Source: Pseudovibrio ascidiaceicola | GTDB taxonomy: Bacteria; Pseudomonadota; Alphaproteobacteria; Rhizobiales; Stappiaceae | Assembly: GCF_900114245.1 (NCBI RefSeq) | Contig: NZ_FOSK01000002.1 | Coordinates: 62,001-126,000 of the forward strand | Direction of reading: 5' to 3' | Length of the DNA stretch: 64,000 bases | Part shown: piece by piece, positions 44,568 through 53,399 of the stretch | Position numbering within the stretch: the stretch's first letter is position 1 | How the letters are laid out: each line of letters opens with the position of its first letter | Program-made: the position numbers and the translations under genes | Notes under the pieces: generated by a model | Database searches by the model: none | What the model was told of the DNA's origin: nothing | The model's input: the letters and a program-made list of their open reading frames with translations, nothing else

Positions 44568-45206
44568 ATGGCGGAATATGAACTTCAGTGTTTTGCGCAA
44601 AGCGGCAATGCCTACAAGGTTGCGCTGATGCTGGAGCTTTCCCAGGCATCATGGACCCCGACTTGGGTTGATTTTTTCAATGGTGCAACCCGCGATCCTG
44701 AGTTCCGCAGTGAGCAGAACGAGATGGGGGAGATTCCCGTGCTGATCCACGGAGAAACACGGCTGACCCAGTCTGCTGTGATACTGGAGTACCTTTCCCA
44801 GCAGCTTGGCACGTTTGGCTGGGAGAGCGAGGAAGAACGCCGGGAAATCCTGCGCTGGCTTTTCTGGGACAACCACAAGCTGACCAGCTATGTGGCGACC
44901 CTGCGTTATATGCGAGCCATGGTGAAGACCGGTGAAACCGATGTGACCCGCTTTTTTGAAGGCCGGACCATCGCCACTTTGAAGGTGCTGGACCAGCGCC
45001 TTGCAAACAGTGACTTCCTTGTTGGAAATCGCCCAACAATCGCAGACCTTTCGGTGTGCGGATACCTATTTTGGCCAGAAGAGATTGGTGTGGACTTCGG
45101 CCCTTATTCAAATGTGAATGCATGGCTTGAGCGGATTAAGGCCCTGCCCCATTGGGTAGCCCCTTATGACCTGATGCCCGGCCACCCCTTGCCTACACCA
45201 GCCTGA
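44568..45206 (+). CDS. Glutathione S-transferase family protein
   Basis: 212 residues, thioredoxin-like N-domain (YELQCFAQSGNAYKVALMLEL, then GEIPVLIHGETRLTQSAVILEYL with the cis-Pro and the Gln-Ser glutathione contacts) and an all-helical C-domain (LANSDFLVGNRPTIADLSVCGYL). A catalytic Ser/Cys at the first helix (QSGNAYKV) is plausible. It lies between fadE-type and fadA genes, 21 bases before thiolase, so it is likely co-transcribed; a role in handling reactive acyl products is inference. Confidence 0.88.
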   Translation: MAEYELQCFAQSGNAYKVALMLELSQASWTPTWVDFFNGATRDPEFRSEQNEMGEIPVLIHGETRLTQSAVILEYLSQQLGTFGWESEEERREILRWLFWDNHKLTSYVATLRYMRAMVKTGETDVTRFFEGRTIATLKVLDQRLANSDFLVGNRPTIADLSVCGYLFWPEEIGVDFGPYSNVNAWLERIKALPHWVAPYDLMPGHPLPTPA

Positions 45207-45227
45207 CCAATTTTTGCGGAGGACAAT

Positions 45228-46436
45228 ATGGCAGACGCCCTTATATTCGATCATGTGCGCACCCCACGCGGGCGCGGCAAGAAAGACGGCTCCTTGCATG
45301 AAGTTTCGACAGCGCGCCTTGCAGCGAACGCTCTTGAAGCCATCAGAGACCGTAATGAGCTTGATACGAAGCTTGTAGACGACGTTGTGCTTGGCTGTGT
45401 TGACCCAGTGGGTGATGCAGGCTCTGACATTGCACGCGCTGCTGTCTTCGCAGCAGATTATGACCGCTCAGTCCCTGGTATGCAGATCAACCGCTTTTGC
45501 GCGTCTGGTCTGGATGCTGTGAACATGGGTGCCTCCCAGATCATGTCCGGTCAGAACCAGCTGGTTATTTCCGGCGGTGTTGAAGCAATGAGCCGTGTTG
45601 GTCTTGGTGCATCGGGCGGTCCTTGGCCTGCAGACCCGCAGGTGGCTATTCCTGCCTACTTCATGCCGCAGGGCGTTTCTGCTGACCTGATCTCCACCAA
45701 ATACGGTTTTTCCCGTGATGACGTGGATGCATACTCCGTGGAAAGCCAGCGTCGTGCAAAACAGGCATGGGATGAAGGCCGCTTCAAGAACTCAGTTGTT
45801 CCTGTGCGCGACATCAATGGACTGACCATTCTGGACCATGACGAGCACATGCGCCCACAAACAGACATGCAGTCACTTGCAGGTTTGAACCCATCCTTTG
45901 AGATGATGGGCAACATGGGCGGCTTTAATGCTGTTGGTATTCAGGCACATCCTGAGATCGAAAAGATCAACCACATGCACCATGCTGGTAACTCCTCCGG
46001 TATCGTGGATGGTGCTGCGGCTGTTTTGATGGGCACGAAAGAGGCTGGTGAGGCTTATGGCCTGAAAGCACGTGCACGCATTAAAGCGTTTGCAAACATT
46101 GGTTCTGACCCGGCACTCATGCTGACAGGTCCGGTTGATGTGACCGAGAAGCTTTTGAAAAACGCTGGCATGGAAATTGGCGACATCGACCTGTTTGAGC
46201 TGAACGAAGCCTTTGCTGCTGTTGTTCTGCGCTACATGCAGGCGTTTGAGATTGACCACGCCAACATGAACGTAAACGGCGGTGCAATTGCAATGGGTCA
46301 CCCACTTGGTGCAACCGGCGCAATGATCCTTGGTACAGTTCTTGATGAACTGGAGCGTCAGGACAAAAACACTGCTCTTGTTACGCTGTGTATTGGTGCT
46401 GGCATGGGCACAGCAACCATCATTGAGCGCGTTTAA
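45228..46436 (+). CDS. fadA: Acetyl-CoA C-acyltransferase (beta-oxidation thiolase)
   Basis: 402 residues with the full thiolase active site: nucleophile Cys91 (INRFCASGLDAV), His358 (GGAIAMGHPLGATG) and Cys388 (TLCIGAGMG), plus the NEAFA motif. It cleaves 3-ketoacyl-CoA to acetyl-CoA and a shortened acyl-CoA. GGAGG precedes the ATG. The next gene, 14 bases away, is the FadB-type enzyme, so together they provide the last three steps of the cycle. Biosynthetic PhaA is less likely in this context. Confidence 0.94.
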   Translation: MADALIFDHVRTPRGRGKKDGSLHEVSTARLAANALEAIRDRNELDTKLVDDVVLGCVDPVGDAGSDIARAAVFAADYDRSVPGMQINRFCASGLDAVNMGASQIMSGQNQLVISGGVEAMSRVGLGASGGPWPADPQVAIPAYFMPQGVSADLISTKYGFSRDDVDAYSVESQRRAKQAWDEGRFKNSVVPVRDINGLTILDHDEHMRPQTDMQSLAGLNPSFEMMGNMGGFNAVGIQAHPEIEKINHMHHAGNSSGIVDGAAAVLMGTKEAGEAYGLKARARIKAFANIGSDPALMLTGPVDVTEKLLKNAGMEIGDIDLFELNEAFAAVVLRYMQAFEIDHANMNVNGGAIAMGHPLGATGAMILGTVLDELERQDKNTALVTLCIGAGMGTATIIERV

Positions 46437-46450
46437 GGGGAGAGACGAAC

Positions 46451-48664
46451 ATGACTTACACACACTTTACCCTTGAAACCGATGCAGACGGCTTTGCAGT
46501 TCTGAAATGGGACTCGCCTGAAAAGCCGATGAACGTGTTTGACGAGTCCGTCATTAACGAGCTGGACACAATCATCGACGACATCACCGCTGATGACGCC
46601 ATCAAAGGTGTTGTGGTTGCGTCTGGCAAGAAAGCGTTTTCCGCTGGTGCTGACCTTTCCATGATTGGCAAGGCTCTTGCCGGCTTTAAAAAGCGTCAGA
46701 GCGTTGACCCGGAAGGTGCTGCGAAAGAGCTGTTTGAAGGCACTCGCAAGCTTTCACTCGTGTTCCGTAAAATGGAAACCTCCGGCAAGCCATATGTGGC
46801 TGCAATCAACGGCGTTTCCATGGGTGGTGGCACTGAGCTGGCGCTTGCCTGTCACAAGCGCATCGGCGCTGAGGAAAGCCTGAAGATGGCTCTTCCTGAA
46901 GTGAAGGTTGGCCTGTTCCCAGGTGCTGGTGGCACTCAGCGTGTTATGCGTTTGGTTGGTGACCTTCAGGGTGGCCTGCAGTTCTTGCTGATGGGCCAGA
47001 ACCTTGATGCGAAAAAGGCCATGCGCCTGAAGCTGATTGACGCCGTTGCACCTGAAGCTGAGCTGGTTTCTGCTGCCAAGAAGATGCTCGCAGAGGGCGT
47101 TGACCCAGTTGCGCCTTGGGACAAGAAGGGCTTCAAAATCCCAACCGGTAAGGTTTACTCCCCATCCGGTATGCAATTCTGGCCTGCTGCAAATGCGATT
47201 TACCGTCAGAACACCTATGACAACTATCCGGGCGCACGCTACATGCTGCACTCTGTTGTTGAAGGCCTGATGGTGCCAATGGACACTGGCCTGACCATTG
47301 AGAGCCGCTACTTTGCCCATGTTCTGCAGAGCAAAGAAGCTGCCGCTATGGTTCGCTCCCTGTTTGGTTCCATGCAGGAGCTGAACAAAGGGGCTCGCCG
47401 TCCAGCTGGTGTGCCTGAGACACAACTGAAGAAGGTTGGTGTGCTTGGCGCTGGCATGATGGGTGCAGGCATTGCTTATGTCACAGCAAAAGCTGGTCTT
47501 GAGGTTGTTCTGATCGACCAGTCTCAGGAAGCTGCTGACAAAGGCAAAGCTTACTCTGAAGGCCTTTTGGACAAAGCAATCAAGCGCAGCAAGTCTACTC
47601 CTGAGAAAAAAGAGAAGCTGCTGAGCCTGATCACTGCAACCACCGATTACAACGCATTGAGCGATGTGGACCTGGTGATTGAAGCTGTGTTCGAAGACCG
47701 CGAAGTGAAGCGTGTTGTGACTGAAAAAGCTGAAGCAGCTATGCCAGCTTCCGCAGTTTATGCGTCCAACACCTCTACTCTTCCGATCACATCACTGGCA
47801 GAAGCGTCATCCCGTCCAGCTGACTTCATCGGCATTCACTTCTTCTCTCCAGTCGACAAGATGATGCTTGTTGAGATCATTTTGGGTGAGAAGACCGAGG
47901 ACAAGGCAACAGCTGTTGCTCTGGACTACGTGAAAGCCATCAAGAAGACCCCGATTGTTGTGAATGACAGCCGAGGTTTTTACACCTCCCGCGTGGTTGG
48001 CACTTACGTTCGCGAAGGCATCATGATGCTTTCCGATGGTGTACCGGCAGCCATGATCGAGAACGCTGGCAAGATGGCAGGCATGCCTGTTGGCCCGCTG
48101 TCTCTGGGTGATGAAGTTGCTCTGGACCTTGCCTGGAAGATTAAGGAAGCGACCAAGAAAGACCTTGGCGATGCTTATCCTAACAGCGGTTTTGACACCA
48201 TTTTGGATGCAATGGTTGTTAAGAATGAGCGTTTTGGCCGTAAGAACACCAAGGGCTTTTACGACTACAAAGGCAAAGACAAGGCTCTGTGGCCTGGCAT
48301 TACAGACATCACAGGCCCATCCAAGTCTGCCGATGAGTTCGACGTTGAAGAACTGAAGGATCGTCTGCTCGGCATTCAGGCTCTTGAAACCGCTCGCGTG
48401 TTTGAAGAGAACTGCCTGACAGACGTTCGTGAAGCAGACGTTGGCTCTATCCTCGGCTTTGGCTTTGCACCGTTCTCCGGTGGCACGCTGTCCTACATCG
48501 ACGGCATTGGCACCAAAGAGTTCGTAGAGCGCTGTGACAAGCTGGCTGCCAAATGGGGCGACCGCTTCGCACCAAACAAACAGCTGCGCGCAATGGCAGA
48601 CGCTGGCGAGACCTACTACGGTAAGTTCTCCCCTGCCGAGGCTGTCGCAGAAGCTGCTGAGTAA
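46451..48664 (+). CDS. fadB: Multifunctional 3-hydroxyacyl-CoA dehydrogenase / enoyl-CoA hydratase
   Basis: 737 residues. The N-terminal crotonase domain (about 1-280) has the oxyanion region KAFSAGADLSM and AINGVSMGGGTELALACH, with the catalytic Glu in LPEVKVGLFPGAGGTQR. The Rossmann domain starts at about 327 (VGVLGAGMMGAGIAYV), with the His of IGIHFFSPVDKMMLVEII and the C-terminal 3HCDH domains to the end. It performs hydration and NAD-dependent oxidation of the cycle. It follows fadA by 14 bases with a GGGGAGA site. FadJ is an equally valid label. Confidence 0.93.
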   Translation: MTYTHFTLETDADGFAVLKWDSPEKPMNVFDESVINELDTIIDDITADDAIKGVVVASGKKAFSAGADLSMIGKALAGFKKRQSVDPEGAAKELFEGTRKLSLVFRKMETSGKPYVAAINGVSMGGGTELALACHKRIGAEESLKMALPEVKVGLFPGAGGTQRVMRLVGDLQGGLQFLLMGQNLDAKKAMRLKLIDAVAPEAELVSAAKKMLAEGVDPVAPWDKKGFKIPTGKVYSPSGMQFWPAANAIYRQNTYDNYPGARYMLHSVVEGLMVPMDTGLTIESRYFAHVLQSKEAAAMVRSLFGSMQELNKGARRPAGVPETQLKKVGVLGAGMMGAGIAYVTAKAGLEVVLIDQSQEAADKGKAYSEGLLDKAIKRSKSTPEKKEKLLSLITATTDYNALSDVDLVIEAVFEDREVKRVVTEKAEAAMPASAVYASNTSTLPITSLAEASSRPADFIGIHFFSPVDKMMLVEIILGEKTEDKATAVALDYVKAIKKTPIVVNDSRGFYTSRVVGTYVREGIMMLSDGVPAAMIENAGKMAGMPVGPLSLGDEVALDLAWKIKEATKKDLGDAYPNSGFDTILDAMVVKNERFGRKNTKGFYDYKGKDKALWPGITDITGPSKSADEFDVEELKDRLLGIQALETARVFEENCLTDVREADVGSILGFGFAPFSGGTLSYIDGIGTKEFVERCDKLAAKWGDRFAPNKQLRAMADAGETYYGKFSPAEAVAEAAE

Positions 48665-48713
48665 GACAGGCCAGGCTGAGCTTTATTGCTCAGCAGTCTG
48701 GTTTGAGATTGAA

Positions 48714-48747
48714 GCGCCGGTGGGAGAAATCTCGCCGGCGTTTTTTG
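48714..48747 (+). terminator. Terminator of the fad operon
   Basis: CGCCGG... / ...CCGGCG stem extended through two G-T wobble pairs to about 11 bp, followed by TTTTTTG. A second GC hairpin (GGCTGAGC / GCTCAGC) without a T-run precedes it. Confidence 0.85.
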
Positions 48748-48826
48748 TTGGCCTACATTACGGAGTTCAGCTTGGAAACTTTTCTAGATGGTACCTTAAT
48801 CGTTCTGTTTTCTGGTTGGAGCGCCA

Positions 48827-50338
48827 ATGATGACCGTAACTGAAGACGCATTTGAGAGTTTCATTGCACAAAATACGCATACTGCAATTGCGCTCGAACT
48901 CAGGTTACCCAAAGGTAAAACGACCAGCTATTTCGGCGGAAAACCTCTGGCTTCGCCTGATTTTAAATGGCCAAACGATGATGGTAAGCTTGGGCAGTTC
49001 GCTGACATGTTTCTGGGGCAAATTAACATTGGTGAGTTGCCTTGGCTTCCAGAAGGTATGGTAAGAAGCGGTATTCTCTACTTTTTCATCAACGTGGGTG
49101 CCGCCGAAGACGGAGATGCAGATGCGGCTACAGTGATCTATCATCCTATAAGTGATAATCTGATCAAACATATTCCTCAGCACAGCCCGCTCTACTCAAA
49201 CGCAAGTAATTTCATGCACCACTCTCGTGGGCGCTCCATTACCGGAGAGTTTGATGAAGGCTACCTGCGTAAAGTTGAATACGATCCTATTGCCTTCAAT
49301 ACGTTTCGGTCTCCTGATTACTTTGAGATCGATAAGTTGCCAGACAGGACACATGAACGGATTGATAGTTTCACAAAGAACTCAAGATATGAAGCGTACT
49401 CGTTAGCTTTTGGAAAACAGAAAGCGGATCAGTATTTTTTGGGCGTGCCTGAAACTATTCGACTGTCAGATTTATCGGTGGCTTACAAAACCAAGCTTAT
49501 GAGCTACGCGAATGGTACAGAGAATGTACTAAACGATCACTTCTGTAAGGCATTTTGTTCTGATTGGCCGCAGAGATGGGGTTTAGTGGATATCTTTTGC
49601 CAAGAACTCATTCACGAACTGCACTACCAGCCATTGTCACAAAAACGCAAACGCATGAAATCCAGCCTTTTCGTGGAGTTTCATCAAGAAGTACTTTCCT
49701 GGCAGCAACAAGCATTAACTTACTCTCCTCACGCGACTGTTGCAGAATACAAACAGAATGAGTTCCGCAGCTGGTTGATGGAACGCTTTGACGAGTTTGT
49801 AAGTCTGGAGGGTGTTAAAAAATCCACAGCTGGCAAAGCGAAGCAAGATCCTTTGAGCAACTTTCTTAGTTCAATCTTGGGCTTGGGCTCGTCGCACTCG
49901 CTAAGAGTGCTGTCATCAGCGCAAAGTGACCAAGTCAATCTACCGCGCCTCTTTGATGCCACCAGTTCAAACTCGCTCAATGACATGATAAACGCTGTCA
50001 GAAAAGCACTAAGCTCTTGCTTAGGAAGCAAGAGTAAGTCCTTTAAGAGTCTGCTTGATGCAGAACGAGTTAGCTTTTCAGAACTGCCTTCAAGTTGCCT
50101 CTCAGCTTTCGAGCAAGTGATCAGGAGTAGAACACCGCATCAGATGTTTGGCATAGGAGCGGACTATCAAGGCCATGTTGAGACTGCTCTTTCAGAGAAA
50201 AAACTTCTTCTTCTGCAACTCGAAGATAATAACACAATCGGCTTCTCTTATGGAGCCGGGAACATCCAACTCTGGATTTCACCAGAAGATCTGACTGCCG
50301 GAAACTGGGCAGGCGTAACCTTCACCGGTGCTTGTTAA
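48827..50338 (+). CDS. DUF1963 (YwqG-like) protein with a long central insertion
   Basis: 503 residues. The N-terminal part has the DUF1963 pattern: SYFGGKPLASPDFKWP, FLGQINIGELPWLP, SGILYFFINVG. The final 66 residues carry the family's C-terminal block: HQMFGIGADYQGHVE, LLLLQLEDN, GAGNIQLWISPEDL. Normal family members are about 260 residues; here roughly 240 extra residues (about 195-435) separate the two halves, helical and rich in Lys, Ser and Gln, with no recognised domain. The gene looks more A+T-rich than the flanking fad genes, a possible sign of transfer. Molecular function of the family is unknown. Confidence 0.75.
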   Translation: MMTVTEDAFESFIAQNTHTAIALELRLPKGKTTSYFGGKPLASPDFKWPNDDGKLGQFADMFLGQINIGELPWLPEGMVRSGILYFFINVGAAEDGDADAATVIYHPISDNLIKHIPQHSPLYSNASNFMHHSRGRSITGEFDEGYLRKVEYDPIAFNTFRSPDYFEIDKLPDRTHERIDSFTKNSRYEAYSLAFGKQKADQYFLGVPETIRLSDLSVAYKTKLMSYANGTENVLNDHFCKAFCSDWPQRWGLVDIFCQELIHELHYQPLSQKRKRMKSSLFVEFHQEVLSWQQQALTYSPHATVAEYKQNEFRSWLMERFDEFVSLEGVKKSTAGKAKQDPLSNFLSSILGLGSSHSLRVLSSAQSDQVNLPRLFDATSSNSLNDMINAVRKALSSCLGSKSKSFKSLLDAERVSFSELPSSCLSAFEQVIRSRTPHQMFGIGADYQGHVETALSEKKLLLLQLEDNNTIGFSYGAGNIQLWISPEDLTAGNWAGVTFTGAC

Positions 50339-50394
50339 GTCGTACTCGGGAGAAAACTGCTGTCTTAGGTGCTAATGCGTCTACAGTGCGGCAA

Positions 50395-52188
50395 CTAAGC
50401 TAAACTACTGTCAGGTGCAAACTTATAGACCGTCTCCTCTTCCCTCTCTTCAACTAGCTCAAATCCTTGGCGGAGATAGAATGCGTTGGCGCGGCTTTTG
50501 GGGAGGACTTCGAGGCGGATGGGTTTGGTTTGGGTGGTGGCTTGTTGCTTCAGGAGGTTGAGGATCTTTGCTCCTATACCGCGACCTTGTGCATTCGGGT
50601 GGAAGTAAAGACGCTCCAGATAGAGGTGGTTTTGTTTGTCCCACAAAACGTAGAAGCCCAGAACGTCTTCGTTCTCGATGATCTTCCATGTAGAGGCAGG
50701 ATCAAAGCTGTCTTTGAAGTATTGCCGGTAGAGCTCATGGTCGAACATGCCATTGGCTTCCATATTGTCCTTCATAGCCAGATGGCAGAGGTCTGCGAGC
50801 AAGTCGAAGTCAGAGGAGTTTGCAGGTTCTAAGCACCACTTTGAACATTTCGGCGCATACTCATAGTAGTTGTTAACGCCCTCAGAATGTGTGAGGTGGA
50901 AGCCGTGGTGCTGGTAGAAGGCGTTGGCGCGGCTGATGCGGAGGGCGTCGAGGCGGATGGGTTTGTTTTGCTCATCCGCTTGATCCTTGATCTGTTGCAG
51001 GATCTTCGAGCCGATGCCTAGGCCTTGCGCTTCAGGTAGCAGGTAGAACATATCCAGATACAGGTGATCAGGGTGGTTCAGGACTACATAGAAGCCGATG
51101 GTTTTGCCGTTCCTCAGGATTTTCCGGGTCTTCTCAGGGGCGTACTCGCTTAGGAAGATCTCGCGGGCTTTGTCGTGCTGAAACAACCCATTGGCTTCCG
51201 CGCTTTCCTTCATGGCCGTATAGCGAATGTGCTGGAGTTCTTCGAAGTTTTCCGGCGCTGCTGTTTCAAATTGGAAAACAGGCTCAGGCGTGAACTGGTA
51301 ATAATTGTTGAACTCCACATTGTGCGTGAAGTTGAAGCCTTGTGCCTGATAGAACTTATTGGAGTTGCTGACACGAAGCGCACCCAAGCGGATTGGCTTG
51401 CTGACTTGAACTGCGTGCTGTTTGATGTTTGCAACAATCTGCGCACCTATGCCCTGCCCTTGTGCCTTCGGGTGCAGGTAGATCATGTCGAGATGGATGT
51501 AGTCCTGATATTCATGCACTGCTGTGAAGCCGAGCAATTCTCCGTCTAGCGCAATCTTTAGTGTGGCTTCCGGTTTGTAGTCTTCAAAGAAATGTCTGCG
51601 CGCAAGGGCGTAGTCCGTCAGACCGTTGGCTGCCCATTCGTCCTTCATTGCCTCATGTCGCAGGTTTGCAAGCTGTTCGATATCTTCCGGTTCGGCACGT
51701 TTCAGAATGAAAACTGGCGGACTTGGCTCGATGCTTTCCAGCGGGAGTTCGTAGTAGTTGTCGAAGTCTTCGCTGTGGGTATGCTGGAAACCGTGACGTT
51801 GGTAAAAGGCGTTGGCTTTGCTTTGTTTCAACGCACCAAGGCGGATGGGTTTTCCGTTTGAAACCGCATGTGCCTTGATCCGGGCGATTACTGCAGCTCC
51901 GATGCCAGTGCCTTGAGCGCTTGGGTGGAGGTAGAGATGATCCAGCCAGATGTGGTCTGGCCGGTCCCGCAGAACATAAAACCCAAGTATCTGCTGTCCG
52001 CTCACGAGCTTGAAAGTGTCTTCGCAGGCAAAGCTTTTCAGGAAACGCTCACGTGCTCTTTCAGGGTCGAAACGACCCAGCGCTTCGAGGCTTTCGCGCA
52101 TGGCCTGAACACGGATGTTTGCGAGGAGATCTGCGTCGTGTGGTTCCGCAGCGTAGACAATAAACGACACACCAATAACTTTCAGCAC
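50395..52188 (-). CDS. Protein of four tandem GNAT acetyltransferase domains
   Basis: 597 residues made of four consecutive ~147-residue GNAT units (about 9-148, 158-299, 304-445, 449-591). Each has the acetyl-CoA pyrophosphate loop, A-Q-G-x-G-I-G-A/S at 91, 242, 387 and 533, and the late Tyr of the active site (Tyr129, 280, 425, 571) in an AFYQxxGF-type motif. No unit has lost the binding loop. Repeats share LYLHPxAQGxGIG and KPIRLxAL blocks, so they arose by internal duplication. Substrate unknown. The GTG start at 52188 is preceded by a weak AGG; a GTG further in (MSFIVYAAEP) is possible. Stand-alone gene, convergent with the DUF1963 gene. Confidence 0.9.
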   Translation of the reverse strand: MLKVIGVSFIVYAAEPHDADLLANIRVQAMRESLEALGRFDPERARERFLKSFACEDTFKLVSGQQILGFYVLRDRPDHIWLDHLYLHPSAQGTGIGAAVIARIKAHAVSNGKPIRLGALKQSKANAFYQRHGFQHTHSEDFDNYYELPLESIEPSPPVFILKRAEPEDIEQLANLRHEAMKDEWAANGLTDYALARRHFFEDYKPEATLKIALDGELLGFTAVHEYQDYIHLDMIYLHPKAQGQGIGAQIVANIKQHAVQVSKPIRLGALRVSNSNKFYQAQGFNFTHNVEFNNYYQFTPEPVFQFETAAPENFEELQHIRYTAMKESAEANGLFQHDKAREIFLSEYAPEKTRKILRNGKTIGFYVVLNHPDHLYLDMFYLLPEAQGLGIGSKILQQIKDQADEQNKPIRLDALRISRANAFYQHHGFHLTHSEGVNNYYEYAPKCSKWCLEPANSSDFDLLADLCHLAMKDNMEANGMFDHELYRQYFKDSFDPASTWKIIENEDVLGFYVLWDKQNHLYLERLYFHPNAQGRGIGAKILNLLKQQATTQTKPIRLEVLPKSRANAFYLRQGFELVEEREEETVYKFAPDSSLA

Positions 52189-52379
52189 TAACCTGAGCGT
52201 ACAATTTGGATTTGCATCTATGCAATATCCCTCAGGCTTCCTATATAGAAATCAATGTTAAGCAGTATGCACTAAACTTAGAACAGTCAAACTGCTTTAG
52301 CCTTTGATTTCAGCGCGTATTCTTATTCCAAAACCGGCTTTGGCTTTTGCGGTGCGCTTTAAAATTTGCGGAGATTTTG

Positions 52380-52652
52380 ATGTCAAACGATAAGTTCAAC
52401 CGTTTTCTGGGAGACTCGCCGGGGCGCGTTCTCATTCGGCTGATTTTTCTATCTTTGATTGTTGGGATTGTTTTGGCTGCGCTGGACTTTTCACCGCTGA
52501 GCCTGATCTATTCCGTGCAGGACTTCTTTGTCAGAATCTGGAATATGGGCTTCTCAGCGATTGAACGCTTTGGCTCCTACTTCTTCCTTGGAGCCATCGT
52601 CGTCGTGCCGTTGTGGTTCATTACTCGCCTTATGAACTGGCGCGGGCGTTAA
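52380..52652 (+). CDS. Small inner-membrane protein, DUF6460-like
   Basis: 90 residues from the ATG at 52380 (GGAG upstream). It has two hydrophobic helices (about 18-36 and 64-82) with RFLGDSPGRVLIRL at the N-terminus and VVPLWFITRLM near the end. This resembles a short conserved alphaproteobacterial family I recall as DUF6460; the label is from memory and the function is unknown. It is convergent with the TetR gene. Confidence 0.72.
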   Translation: MSNDKFNRFLGDSPGRVLIRLIFLSLIVGIVLAALDFSPLSLIYSVQDFFVRIWNMGFSAIERFGSYFFLGAIVVVPLWFITRLMNWRGR

Positions 52653-52678
52653 CCGCGCCTGCTCCGGCAGGGAAACCA

Positions 52679-53242
52679 TTACTGCATACAGATGTTGTGT
52701 ATGTTGGTTGACAAGTTGTCGAAGATCTCCGGATCTTCGCTTGTGTTGCCAATCAAAACGGCGACTTCCAGTGCTGCTAGCACGAAATCGGATTTCACCA
52801 GCGCTTCTTCAGAGGACCAGCTGCCACTGTATTCCAGCAGGTCTGCCAACCAGACACGGTTGCGGCGAGCGAAAGTCGCAGCAAGTTCCTGAAGTTCATC
52901 CGGCAGTTCTTCGTCCTTATCGCCCAGCACCGCTGAGAGGAACAGTTCGCCACCATCTGCCATACCTGCCTGGAAGGCGGCAATGTATGTATCCAGCGCT
53001 CTGCGGAAGTGAAGGGTTTGCGTGGAAGGGTCACCCAGGATCTGCAGGAAGCGGTCGATGTACCTTTGCAGCACGGCATGCTCTACCCCCTTATTGGAAG
53101 AGAACATTTTCGAGATATCCTGCTCGCTTGTTCCAGTACTGCTGGCAAGCTGATCGACATCCAAGCCCAACAGCCCGCTTTCCCGGATCATGTAATCCGC
53201 AGTATCCAGTACAACGCTTCTATTGGTGACCACAACACCCAT
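52679..53242 (-). CDS. TetR/AcrR-family transcriptional regulator
   Basis: 187 residues. The N-terminal ~55 form the TetR helix-turn-helix (VLDTADYMIRESGLLGLDVDQLASSTGTSEQDISKMFSSNKGVEHAVLQRYIDRF). The rest is a helical ligand/dimer domain. The DNA-binding segment is somewhat unusual (EQDISKMF in place of the common KGTLYHYF). Regulated genes are not evident; the nearest candidates are the small membrane protein and the deacetylase. Confidence 0.82.
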   Translation of the reverse strand: MGVVVTNRSVVLDTADYMIRESGLLGLDVDQLASSTGTSEQDISKMFSSNKGVEHAVLQRYIDRFLQILGDPSTQTLHFRRALDTYIAAFQAGMADGGELFLSAVLGDKDEELPDELQELAATFARRNRVWLADLLEYSGSWSSEEALVKSDFVLAALEVAVLIGNTSEDPEIFDNLSTNIHNICMQ

Positions 53243-53399
53243 ACGTGTCTCCTAGCCTTCCGAGGCATTTTATTTGCACTTTACGGAGGGGATACTGCGC
53301 ATTTTTCATAAAATGGCAAGACACATTTACTTATTCAGTTCTTAAAGGTGGAATATTATATTTTACTAAAATTTTATATAAATAGGACTTGTTTTTGAA

